NCBI GenBank assembly: GCA_021413845.1
Contig: JAIOPP010000026.1
Span: 124,001 to 188,000, forward strand
DNA: 64,000 nt
Direction: 5' to 3'
DNA from: Planctomycetia bacterium
Lineage (GTDB): Bacteria > Planctomycetota > Planctomycetia > Pirellulales > PNKZ01
Positions 16,706 through 23,852 of this stretch are shown here, in pieces (position 1 is the stretch's first letter; each line of letters begins with the position of its first letter). A model generated the notes under the pieces. The model ran no database searches, was not told where the DNA came from, and saw only the letters and a list, made by a program, of their open reading frames with translations. The translations under genes and the position numbers were made by a program.

Positions 16706-18115
16706 ATGAGTCAGAAAGCAAGGAAGCAAGGTCGGGTGTCGAGTATCGATATCGATCGCAAATTGACCGACACTGCTAACGGTCAGCGGTTTATCCGGCA
16801 GCACGCGGGAAACGTCCTGTTCGTACGGAAATGGAACAAGTGGATTGCCTGGTCCGGCCGGCTTTGGGACGTCAGCGGCGACGTGCAAGAACTCGCCAAG
16901 AAAACCGGGGATGCAATCTGGCGAGAGGTAGCGAAGGTAAGTTCCGAGGGGTACGACGTCAGGGACTTACTTCGACATGCCAAGTACGCGCATTCGGTGC
17001 GTGGAATGCGGGCGATGGCGAGTTCGGCGGCGAGCGATCCGAGCGTGCAAGTGGAATGCACGTCGCTCGATGCCGAGCCGATGCTGCTCTGTCTCCCGGA
17101 TGGCACGCTCGATCTCGCCATCGGAGAACTAAGGGACCATCGGCGAGATGACTACATCACGCAAATGATTCGGACTGAATACGATTCAGCGGCCGAATGC
17201 CCGCGGTGGATTAAGTTCGTCAATGAGGTGATGGACGGCAAGGAAGACATGGTCGCCTATCTGCAAAAAGCAGTCGGCTATAGCCTTACCGGCGAGACGA
17301 AAGAGGAAGCGTTGTTCGTCCTCTACGGCGACGGCGCGAACGGTAAGTCAACCTTCGTCGAAACGATCTCGGCGCTGATGGGGTCTTACGCCGGCGTCGC
17401 CTCGCACGACTTGCTCTTGTCGAAGGGAGTCTCGCACCCGACCGAGATTGCGTCGATGTTCGGCAAGCGTATCGTCACCTGCTCCGAGACGGAGTACGGC
17501 CGCTCGTGGTCCGAGGCGATGGTGAAAAAACTTTCTAGTCGTGAACCGATCGCCGCTCGGCGGATGTACGAAGACGAATGGAGTTTCACGCCGACGCAAA
17601 AAATCTGGCTGTCCACGAACCATCGCCCGAAAGTTCGCGGGGTCGACAACGGAATTTGGCGGAGACTCAAGATGATTCCGTTCACGGTGACGTTCCCGCC
17701 CGAGCGCAGAAATAAAAATCTTTCCGCCGAGTTGCGAGCAGAGCTTCCCGGCATCTTGGCGTGGGCGGTCCGCGGTTGCATGAACTGGCAACGCGACGGG
17801 CTGCTCGACCCTCCCGACGTGGAGCGGGCAACAACCGACTACCGAATCGCCGAAGACGTAGTTCGTCGCTTCGTCGGCGAGGAGTGCATCCAAGGCGATG
17901 ACCAAATTCGTACGCCTGCGATCACGATGTATGAGAAGTTCTCGGCATGGTGCAAAGCCAGCGGCGAGGAGGCGATGACGAGCACGATGTTCGGCATCCG
18001 CATGAAAGAACTCTGTGAGACGGGCACGGCCGGCTTCCGAAGGAAGGCGATGACCACAGGTATGTTCTACCTTGGCATCGCACCGCGAGCGGCATCGCAT
18101 GGCATAGCTGCCTAA
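16706..18115 (+). CDS. Phage/plasmid SF3 helicase (P4/D5-type) replication protein
   Basis: 469 residues from the ATG at 16706, preceded by AAGGAAGG; a longer frame to 16595 lies in the quasi-palindrome. The N-terminus carries a D5_N-like region (FVRKWNKWIAWSGRLWDVSGD). The SF3 helicase core follows: Walker A GDGANGKST (about residue 210), then ETEYGRSWSEAMVKKLSSREPIAARRMYEDEWSFTPTQKIWLSTNHRP with the motif-C asparagine, and the arginine-finger region GIWRRLKMIPF. A C-terminal winged helix is suggested by YEKFSAWCKASGEE. It would unwind the element origin. It lacks a prim-pol or Toprim domain, so priming comes from elsewhere. Confidence 0.9.
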   Translation: MSQKARKQGRVSSIDIDRKLTDTANGQRFIRQHAGNVLFVRKWNKWIAWSGRLWDVSGDVQELAKKTGDAIWREVAKVSSEGYDVRDLLRHAKYAHSVRGMRAMASSAASDPSVQVECTSLDAEPMLLCLPDGTLDLAIGELRDHRRDDYITQMIRTEYDSAAECPRWIKFVNEVMDGKEDMVAYLQKAVGYSLTGETKEEALFVLYGDGANGKSTFVETISALMGSYAGVASHDLLLSKGVSHPTEIASMFGKRIVTCSETEYGRSWSEAMVKKLSSREPIAARRMYEDEWSFTPTQKIWLSTNHRPKVRGVDNGIWRRLKMIPFTVTFPPERRNKNLSAELRAELPGILAWAVRGCMNWQRDGLLDPPDVERATTDYRIAEDVVRRFVGEECIQGDDQIRTPAITMYEKFSAWCKASGEEAMTSTMFGIRMKELCETGTAGFRRKAMTTGMFYLGIAPRAASHGIAA

Positions 18116-18135
18116 ACCACGCAGTTATGGTTTTC

Positions 18136-18157
18136 AGCGTGTCCGCGCGAACACGCT
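18136..18157. repeat. Palindrome sharing a GTGTCCGCGCG core (copy 1)
   Basis: A 22-base palindrome with one mismatched pair, AGCGTGT...ACACGCT, in the gap between helicase and parB-like gene. Its core TGTCCGCGCG recurs at 18237-18256. It could be a ParB-like binding site or the loop-forming part of a transcription stop between the converging genes. Confidence 0.45.
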
Positions 18158-18188
18158 ATTCTGGGTGGGTCGCATACGAATCACGCTG

Positions 18189-18713
18189 CTAACTCTTGCC
18201 TAGCTTCTTACCCAGCTTGCCGGGCTTGCTGGCGTCCGGTGTCCGCGCGGACACCGTTGGTTTTTTGCGTCTGGGCGTTTTACTCTGCATGGTGCCTTTC
18301 GGCCTAAGCAGTTCCGGCTTTACAGAACGCAACCCGGTTTCGAGCGGCTTGTTTTCTTCTCGGGCTTTGCGGCACAGCAGGAGCATACCGTTGAGCAAAG
18401 TCATGGCTCGCTCCAACTCAGCGGCATCCGGTTGCCGCGACGCTACGTTTATCGTCGTAACGTGAGCGAGCATTTCCTCGACCGACCCAACGAACTCGGT
18501 GAATGGATAATCGATGTCGAGTTGAGCGGCGATCGCGGCCCTGTGCTGGCCGTCGACGATCACGAGTTTTCCTCTTTCTTCCGGATTTTTCCAGACGACA
18601 AGCGGGGTCTTCACGCCGTTCTTCCGGATGTCGTCTGTCAACTCGGCGACTCTCTCTACCGAGTGCATCCGCCATAAGCCGCAGACATCGTGTACGTCGT
18701 GGCGAATCATCAT
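18189..18713 (-). CDS. ParB/Srx-like nuclease-domain protein
   Basis: 174 residues from the ATG at 18713 (GGAG 5 bases upstream). It holds a ParB N-terminal-like domain: MHSVERVAELTDDIRKNGVKTPLVVWKNPEERGKLVIVDGQHRAAIAAQL, with the diagnostic DGQHR motif. The C-terminal 60 residues are lysine/proline-rich and probably disordered (PRRKKPTVSARTP). ParB-domain proteins in phages act as DNA-binding, nuclease or CTPase regulators. No ParA partner is present, so classic partition is unlikely. It converges with the SF3 helicase gene. Confidence 0.78.
   Translation of the reverse strand: MMIRHDVHDVCGLWRMHSVERVAELTDDIRKNGVKTPLVVWKNPEERGKLVIVDGQHRAAIAAQLDIDYPFTEFVGSVEEMLAHVTTINVASRQPDAAELERAMTLLNGMLLLCRKAREENKPLETGLRSVKPELLRPKGTMQSKTPRRKKPTVSARTPDASKPGKLGKKLGKS
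18237..18266 (+). terminator. Perfect palindrome (copy 2) followed by T run; possible helicase terminator
   Basis: CGGTGTCCGCGCGGACACCG is a perfect 20-base palindrome followed, on the plus strand, by TTGG and six T. It lies inside the end of the ParB-like coding region and could terminate the helicase transcript. Because it shares its core with the 18136 copy it may also be a protein-binding site. Confidence 0.5.
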
Positions 18714-18769
18714 TCGATCTCCGTGGAAGGGTCGCCTAGTTATATCGTGGCGAGTAAGCAAATAGAAAC

Positions 18770-18804
18770 GAAAATGCCCGGCGAATTGCTAGCTCGCCGG
18801 GCAT
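18770..18804 (-). terminator. Rho-independent terminator
   Basis: On the minus strand, an 11-bp perfect stem (18774-18784 with 18794-18804) is followed by TTTTCGTTTC. It ends the transcript of the small gene at 18813-19034, separating it from the ParB-like gene. Confidence 0.75.
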
Positions 18805-18812
18805 CGGGTTTA

Positions 18813-19034
18813 TCATCGCTGCAACTCTACACTCATCGCGTTTCTTGTTGCAAAGCAAGTCGCATTCACCTTCTCCACGAACTTCTCTTTGGCCCACTTA
18901 TTTTCGATAGTCTGTCTCGCCAAGTTTCGGATTTGGCCCTTCACGCCCGGGCGAATCTTATTCGTGCCCAGTTTGAAGCAGCCGTAAAAACTAGCGATTT
19001 CGACACCCTCATTCATGAGATCATTGATATTCAT
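18813..19034 (-). CDS. Small hypothetical protein of element B
   Basis: 73 residues from the ATG at 19034, which has AGGTGGTG close upstream. The sequence (MNINDLMNEGVEIASFYGCFKLG... then basic helices) has no recognised domain. It is followed by a strong terminator, supporting a real transcript. It may be an early regulatory protein of the island. Confidence 0.6.
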   Translation of the reverse strand: MNINDLMNEGVEIASFYGCFKLGTNKIRPGVKGQIRNLARQTIENKWAKEKFVEKVNATCFATRNAMSVELQR

Positions 19035-19120
19035 GCACCACCTCGATTTGATAGTCACAACACCCGACCTGCCAACCTACCAGACGATTCCACGTTGCGA
19101 GGTCTCGCCATCGGATTCGT

Positions 19121-19528
19121 CTATCCGCAGCTATCTAGCGACTTTCGGTATCGCGCTACCTCGGCATCCTCTAGATGGTCCCAATCGGGAGACGTTGCAC
19201 CGACAACCCGCTGCCGTCCAAGATCGACGAGCGGTATCTGCCGGAGGAGTTGCTTCGCAAACGGGATTTGTAGATCCAGTTGCACGACCACGGCACGTTT
19301 ACATTCCTTGCACACGCTCGGATGATTGAACGTCTCCGCGGTCTGGTACAACTCGGCGAGTTCCATCTCCGTGACGCCGGGGATGGCGACGTTGTCGACG
19401 AAAGTCTGACCGTCGATATGCTCGACGAGCAGCGCGAAGATCGTGACCTTCGCAGTTACCGTGCGTGGCGGGAGAGGCTTCGGCCGCTTCGTGGATATCT
19501 TCTTCGGCTTGGTGGTGGTGGTGCTCAT
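19121..19528 (-). CDS. Hypothetical protein of element B with possible CxxC metal site
   Basis: 135 residues from the ATG at 19528. The N-terminal 30 residues are Lys/Pro/Thr-rich (STTTTKPKKISTKRPKPLPP). The middle includes an HPSVCKECKRAVVVQLDL segment whose CxxC resembles half a zinc knuckle. It overlaps the gene at 19525-19779 by four bases (ATGA) and has an AAAGGCGG ribosome site inside that gene, so the pair is translationally coupled. Family unknown. Confidence 0.6.
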   Translation of the reverse strand: MSTTTTKPKKISTKRPKPLPPRTVTAKVTIFALLVEHIDGQTFVDNVAIPGVTEMELAELYQTAETFNHPSVCKECKRAVVVQLDLQIPFAKQLLRQIPLVDLGRQRVVGATSPDWDHLEDAEVARYRKSLDSCG

Positions 19529-19779
19529 ACGGTCACCGCCTTTCGGGACCGGGCACGTACGACCTGAACCGGCGGGGCCTTCGGGATTCGCAGTTCGACG
19601 ATCGCGTCTATGGCGATCCGGTTCGTCGCTGATGCGGCCCAGTCCATGCCGCATAGGCTCTCTTGATAGACATCGTAGATGCTGGCGTTTCCGTCGTCAT
19701 CGTACTCAATCGCGAAGCAGAGTTCTTGCCGCACGAAACTAGGTCGAATTGTCGTCTCTAAGTCTGGAACCGTATCCAT
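19525..19779 (-). CDS. Small hypothetical protein of element B
   Basis: 84 residues from the ATG at 19779, with GGAG 8 bases upstream; an upstream in-frame ATG at 19866 is less well supported. The sequence LCFAIEYDDDGNASIYDVYQESLCGMDWA is acidic and beta-like. First gene of the coupled pair behind integrase B. No family recognised. Confidence 0.6.
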   Translation of the reverse strand: MDTVPDLETTIRPSFVRQELCFAIEYDDDGNASIYDVYQESLCGMDWAASATNRIAIDAIVELRIPKAPPVQVVRARSRKAVTV

Positions 19780-20179
19780 TTTGCGTTCTCCGTAAACGAC
19801 CGCGAGCCCGGCAACTCTTTTTATCAGCGCCCATAGGAACGCCCCGAACGCCTTGATCCCCGCCAATGCGGATCAAATCTAGAACGCTCGGAAAAGCTGC
19901 CGGGCTCGCGGCCCGTAATGTTGGATTACGCATCGTCATGTCGCCTATGCTTGGTCGCTCGGTGGTGATAAAGCCACTGATGAACGACGCACGTATCATC
20001 ATCATCGATCAAATAAAAATCAAGACCGCTTCGCTTGGACCTCGCAACGGGTTCTCATCGATTAGTATCTTCCTAGTTGAATGCCGTGCGTTTTTTCCTC
20101 GATAGTTTGGCGCACGGCACCGCAACACCCGACCCATCGGCATGTTTCCCTCAAGTTTTCATGCCGATGGGTTTTTTCG
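19780..20179. other. 400-base non-coding stretch between small genes and integrase B
   Basis: No convincing gene on either strand; the frames present lack ribosome sites and family resemblance. The right third carries two consecutive hairpins (see 20083-20177). The promoter of the minus-strand pair beginning at 19779 is expected here. Confidence 0.5.
20083..20177 (+). terminator. Tandem hairpins with plus-strand T run beside integrase B stop
   Basis: Hairpin 1 pairs GCCGTGCG (20083-20090) with CGCACGGC (20111-20118). Hairpin 2 pairs CCCATCGGCATG (20133-20144) with CATGCCGATGGG (20160-20171) and is followed by six T on the plus strand. The T run is on the wrong strand to end the integrase mRNA, so it would stop plus-strand transcription entering the integrase gene from the left, or end a short plus-strand RNA. 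Confidence 0.55.
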
Positions 20180-21517
20180 TTAGCCGAGTTCACGCGCCAC
20201 ACGCTCGGCAGTCTTCCAGTCGCGAGCCGCGTACATCTGAGTGATGTCTGCTCTCGAATGACCGAGCACGTTCGACGCGGCTTCGAGCCCGAACTTCTCA
20301 CGGATCTCGGTAGCGGCCGAATGGCGAAGTCGATTCGGAGCCCATGTCCATCGCTCCCGCCAGAGGTTCGCTTCCTCGCGGCGAGTCTCTTCCGCCTTGA
20401 GCAACGCTTCAGGCATCGGTTGCTTCGCTCGCTTGTGGCGTTGATACGCGGCCGAGTATTCCTTCGACGCCGCACGTAGCTCGATGGGCATGCCGAACGC
20501 CTGCTCGCACGCTCGCGTGATCGCACGACGATAGGTGTCCTCGCTGTAGCAGAGACCCGGGGCACGCTTAGGCTTGCGTGTACGACGCCTCACAGCGGCA
20601 TCCGGATTCTTCATCTTGTCGGCATTCTGCTGAGCGACGACTTCCGCCGGCGAGAAGCAGTAGTCGGTAGCGGGGCGATCGAGATACGGAAGCAAGATCG
20701 CTTGTGCCTTCGGGCCGAACATGATGCGACGATCGTGGCCGTGATGCTCGGTCTTGTGATGCGAGGGGCGATAGGACCACACGTCGCCCTTACGATCGAC
20801 GTCGCACGGACGCATGATGCAGAGTTCCGTAGGCCGACAGCCGACGAGCCGTTGCAGCCGGACCATATCGGCCACGACCGGGGGCAGGTGCGGCAGCGTG
20901 GACTCGACCACGGCATCGTCGACCGGTACGACGGGCTTCGTTTCGCGAGCCTCGCCCTTGCCCTTCCTGGGACCGGAGACGCATTGGAGAGCTTGGAGCG
21001 TGGTCACGGCCACAAGCTGATTGGCTGCCGCCCACTTGAAGATGCGACGCACGTTGCGAATGAGGCTCTGAATGTACGAGCGGGATAGGTCGTCGGCCAC
21101 CATCCGTTGGATGATCGCTTGGAGAGCGAGCGGCCCGAAGTCCTCAGCCTGAGTGCTGCCGTAAGTCGTGCGGAGATAGCGTAGGGCGATCTTGATCCCG
21201 TCGATCCTGCCGCCGTAATAGGGTTCCGCGAAGGCGAGGTACTTGACGAGTAGTTCGCTGAGCAGCAGGGGCGGGAAGCCGCTGTTGGTGCGTGGCATCG
21301 ACCGGCCGTTCGCCATCCATTCGCCGACGATCCGATCGTACGCGAGGCGGCTGGCCGACTTGGGGCTATTGCTCCACGGGCCGAGGGGTACCTGCCGTCC
21401 CTCTAGGCGGACGAACGCTTGGCCCGAGCGTCGATGACGCGAGTATTTCGGGGGCCTACTGACGAGCTTTGGCACTGGCTGAATCTCCGAGATAAGTTCC
21501 CAAGCGTGGATGTCCAC
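20180..21517 (-). CDS. Tyrosine recombinase/integrase of element B
   Basis: Up to 445 residues. A core-binding domain covers about residues 80-175 and the catalytic domain 200-440. Catalytic positions visible: R228 (GCRPTEL), R398 within PNRLRH, H420 (LGHS) and Y429 (QMYAARD). The usual histidine three before the second arginine is asparagine (N395), as in other planctomycete relatives of this type. The first codons overlap the 20-bp palindrome at 21502-21521, so the true start may be further in, near SRPPKYSRHR at residue 20, where relatives begin. It lies 61 bases from the 3' end of tRNA-Val, the usual layout for integration at a tRNA 3' end. Confidence 0.9.
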   Translation of the reverse strand: MDIHAWELISEIQPVPKLVSRPPKYSRHRRSGQAFVRLEGRQVPLGPWSNSPKSASRLAYDRIVGEWMANGRSMPRTNSGFPPLLLSELLVKYLAFAEPYYGGRIDGIKIALRYLRTTYGSTQAEDFGPLALQAIIQRMVADDLSRSYIQSLIRNVRRIFKWAAANQLVAVTTLQALQCVSGPRKGKGEARETKPVVPVDDAVVESTLPHLPPVVADMVRLQRLVGCRPTELCIMRPCDVDRKGDVWSYRPSHHKTEHHGHDRRIMFGPKAQAILLPYLDRPATDYCFSPAEVVAQQNADKMKNPDAAVRRRTRKPKRAPGLCYSEDTYRRAITRACEQAFGMPIELRAASKEYSAAYQRHKRAKQPMPEALLKAEETRREEANLWRERWTWAPNRLRHSAATEIREKFGLEAASNVLGHSRADITQMYAARDWKTAERVARELG

Positions 21518-21521
21518 GTTT
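21502..21521. repeat. 20-bp imperfect palindrome at right edge of element B
   Basis: AAGCGTGGATGTCCACGTTT matches the perfect palindrome at 7713-7732 in 18 of 20 positions. It spans the first codons or leader of integrase B and lies 57 bases from tRNA-Val. Confidence 0.6.
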
Positions 21522-21577
21522 GGAGATTACCAGGGAAACTCGCCGTGCGAGGTCCTAAGTCGTTACTAGATAAGAAG

Positions 21578-21651
21578 TGGGCGATACAGGACTCGAACCT
21601 GTGACCCCTAGCTTGTCGAGCTAGTGCTCTAACCAACTGAGCTAATCGCCC
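21578..21651 (-). tRNA. tRNA-Val(GAC)
   Basis: A complete cloverleaf on the minus strand: acceptor GGGCGAT/ATCGCCC with discriminator A, D arm GCTC...GAGC, anticodon stem CTAGC/GCTAG with loop TCGACAA (anticodon GAC), T arm ACAGG-TTCGAGT-CCTGT. No CCA is encoded. Position 33 reads C rather than the near-universal T. Its 3' end faces integrase B, so it is the likely bacterial attachment locus of the island. Confidence 0.9.
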
Positions 21652-22020
21652 TCGCGCGGCCGCCGGGCGGAATTCGAAGCGTGTTGGTTACGCGCTTCTC
21701 CGACGGCGACAGACTTCCAAGTGTGCCTTCCGTTTCGGTGATCGTCAAGGGTCGGCAAGCGAATCCGGGCAGCTCGTTGCCTGCTCCGAGTCGCACTGGC
21801 GTTAAAGTTTGCCTGAGCGGTACGAGCGACGACCGGGGGCGATGCGGATTTCGGGCGTACTTCCCGTTGCTCACGCTTAAAGAACCGCGTAGCTAAGCAC
21901 GTCGGCGGCTCGCTTCCGAAGTCCCGTTCGCCCCTAGTTTCGGAATGAAGTTCCGGGCAAGATACGGCGTGCCTCGCTGGAGCGAGGGCGGGGGATTACG
22001 GCAATGGAGCGCAAGGGACT
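21652..22020. other. Intergenic region between tRNA-Val and glmU
   Basis: 369 bases without a supported gene. It holds the promoter region for the minus-strand tRNA and the leader of glmU. A small hairpin AAGCGTG/CGCGCTT lies near 21680. Open frames here (for example 21681-21896) lack ribosome sites and family resemblance. Confidence 0.5.
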
Positions 22021-22761
22021 ATGAGCGAAGTACGAGCCATCGTGTTGGCGGCCGGGCAGGGGACGCGCATGAAGTCGGACTTGCCGAAAGTGCTGGTTCC
22101 GGTCGACGGGCGGCCGATGATCGATTACGTCGTCGACATGCTCGCCGCCTGCGGCATCGCGCAAACGATCGTCGTCGTCGGCTATCGATCGGAATTGGTT
22201 CGCGAACATTTGGCCGGTCGGCCGGGTCTTGTCTTCGTCGAACAAACCGAGCGCAAGGGGACCGGGCATGCCGTGATGATGTGTCGGGATGCGCTCGCAG
22301 GTTTCTCGGGGCAAGTCGTCATCGTTGCCGGCGATTCTCCTTTGATCCGTCCCGAATCCATCTCGGCGTTGCTGGCAGAGCACCAACGAAACGGAACCGC
22401 TTGCTTGCTCGGAACCGCTCATAAGGAAGACCCCACCGGCCTGGGGCGCATCGTCCGCGATGCCTCGGGGAAGTTCGTCGGGATCGTCGAAGAAAAGGAT
22501 GCCACGCCGGAGCAGCGTCGGATCACGGAAGTGAATATGAGTTGCTACGTCTTCACGAGCCAGGCTTTGCTGCGCTCGCTCGAGCGGTTGCGTGCCGACA
22601 ATGCTCAGAAAGAGTATTATCTCACGGACTGTCCCGGCATTCTGCGCGCGGCGGGAGACGAAGTCGACGCGCTGGCCGTGCTCACCCCTCGCGAAACTCT
22701 CAGCATCAATACCACCGACGAACTCGCCATCGTAGAAGCGGCGATGAAGGGGCGAAGCTAA
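22021..22761 (+). CDS. glmU: UDP-N-acetylglucosamine pyrophosphorylase-type nucleotidyltransferase (GlmU N-terminal domain only)
   Basis: 246 residues forming one Rossmann-like nucleotidyltransferase domain. The signature LAAGQGTRMKSDLPKVLVPVDGRPM is at the N-terminus, with GTGHAVMM and GDSPLI (metal-binding Asp) in the middle. It would make UDP-GlcNAc from GlcNAc-1-phosphate and UTP in peptidoglycan and LPS precursor synthesis. The left-handed beta-helix acetyltransferase domain of full GlmU (about 456 residues in E. coli) is absent, so the acetylation step must come from another protein, or the substrate differs. The next gene, prs, begins 4 bases later, so the two form an operon. Confidence 0.85.
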   Translation: MSEVRAIVLAAGQGTRMKSDLPKVLVPVDGRPMIDYVVDMLAACGIAQTIVVVGYRSELVREHLAGRPGLVFVEQTERKGTGHAVMMCRDALAGFSGQVVIVAGDSPLIRPESISALLAEHQRNGTACLLGTAHKEDPTGLGRIVRDASGKFVGIVEEKDATPEQRRITEVNMSCYVFTSQALLRSLERLRADNAQKEYYLTDCPGILRAAGDEVDALAVLTPRETLSINTTDELAIVEAAMKGRS

Positions 22762-22765
22762 CTCC

Positions 22766-23722
22766 ATGGGTTATGTGATGAACGACCTCAAAATCTTCAG
22801 CGGGCGTTCCAATCCGTCGCTCACGGCGCGGATTTGCGAATATGTCGGCATTCCTCAGGGGCATCTCGCCCTGACGAGTTTTCCCGACAGTGAGATCTCG
22901 TGCAAGCTCGAAGAAAACGTGCGCGGGCGCGATGTCTATCTCGTGCAAAGCACCTGTTCGCCGGTGAACGAGACCTTGATGGAATTGCTCGTCATGATCG
23001 ACACGTGCAAGCGTGCAAGCGCCGAGCGCGTAACGGCCGTAATTCCGTACTTCGGTTACGCGCGGCAAGATCGCAAGGATGAAGGCCGAGTGCCGATCAC
23101 GGCGAAGCTCGTCGCGAATCTGATCGAGCGTTCCGGAGCCGATCGCGTGTTGACGATGGATCTGCATGCCGCGCAGATTCAAGGCTTCTTCGATTTGCCG
23201 GTCGACCACTTATACGCCGCGCCGGTCTTAAACGATCACTTCAAGGAGATGAACTTCGCGCTCGACGACGTCGTCGTGGTGAGTCCCGACGAGGGGAGCA
23301 TCAAGCGTGCGCTGGGGCATGCGAAACGGATGGGAGTTCGCTTGGCGATCGTCGATAAGCGCCGCTCGAGCGCGGAGAAGACGAAGCAAGAGAACATCCT
23401 CGGCGCGCCGATCGAGGGAAAGATTTGTCTCATGTTCGACGACATGATCAGCACGGCCGGGTCGATTTGCGGCGCCGCGGAGAAGGTGGCGGAAGCAGGT
23501 GCGCGAGAAATCTACGTCGCCACGACGCACGGCATTCTCTGCGGCAACGCCATCGCGAACTTGCAGCAAGCTCCGATCAAAAAAGTGATTCTAACCGACA
23601 CGATTCCGCTGCTTCCGGAACGAAAGCTGCCGAAGATGACGATCCTCAGCGTTGCCCCGCTCTTGGGCGAGGCGATCAAGCGGATTCATCGCAACGAATC
23701 GGTGAGCCGGTTGTTTACCTAA
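22766..23722 (+). CDS. prs: Ribose-phosphate pyrophosphokinase
   Basis: 318 residues (314 if the ATG at 22778 is used). PRPP synthetase features are complete: LTSFPDSEISCKLEENVRGRDVYLVQST, YFGYARQDRK (ATP-binding flexible loop), the DLHAAQIQGFF metal-binding loop, and LMFDDMISTAGSI, the PRPP-binding motif. It makes PRPP from ribose-5-phosphate and ATP for purine, pyrimidine, His and Trp synthesis in the cytoplasm. Directly behind glmU, the usual pairing in many bacteria. Confidence 0.95.
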   Translation: MGYVMNDLKIFSGRSNPSLTARICEYVGIPQGHLALTSFPDSEISCKLEENVRGRDVYLVQSTCSPVNETLMELLVMIDTCKRASAERVTAVIPYFGYARQDRKDEGRVPITAKLVANLIERSGADRVLTMDLHAAQIQGFFDLPVDHLYAAPVLNDHFKEMNFALDDVVVVSPDEGSIKRALGHAKRMGVRLAIVDKRRSSAEKTKQENILGAPIEGKICLMFDDMISTAGSICGAAEKVAEAGAREIYVATTHGILCGNAIANLQQAPIKKVILTDTIPLLPERKLPKMTILSVAPLLGEAIKRIHRNESVSRLFT

Positions 23723-23852
23723 CGCGCATGCTTCATAATAAGCCGCTCGGGAGCGAGCCATCCGCAGGGCCGGTAGCCAAGCTCATGTGAACCGCCGTCG
23801 TCCGTCGAGCGCGGTTCGAAACAACTCTTGGTTTTATCGAAACGGTGATTTT

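Larger units (their letters stand above)
7713..21521. mobile_element. Element B: satellite-like island with capsid, terminase and replication genes but no recognised portal
   Basis: Contents: integrase beside tRNA-Val at the right end, small genes, ParB-like protein, SF3 helicase, AlpA-like regulator, HK97-type capsid, large terminase, prohead protease, gp10-like protein, tape measure. The limits are set at two near-identical 20-bp palindromes (7713-7732 and 21502-21521). The size, about 13.8 kb, and the int/AlpA/replicase layout resemble phage-inducible islands rather than a full temperate phage. The boundaries are tentative: no copy of the tRNA-Val 3' end was found at the left. Confidence 0.6.
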
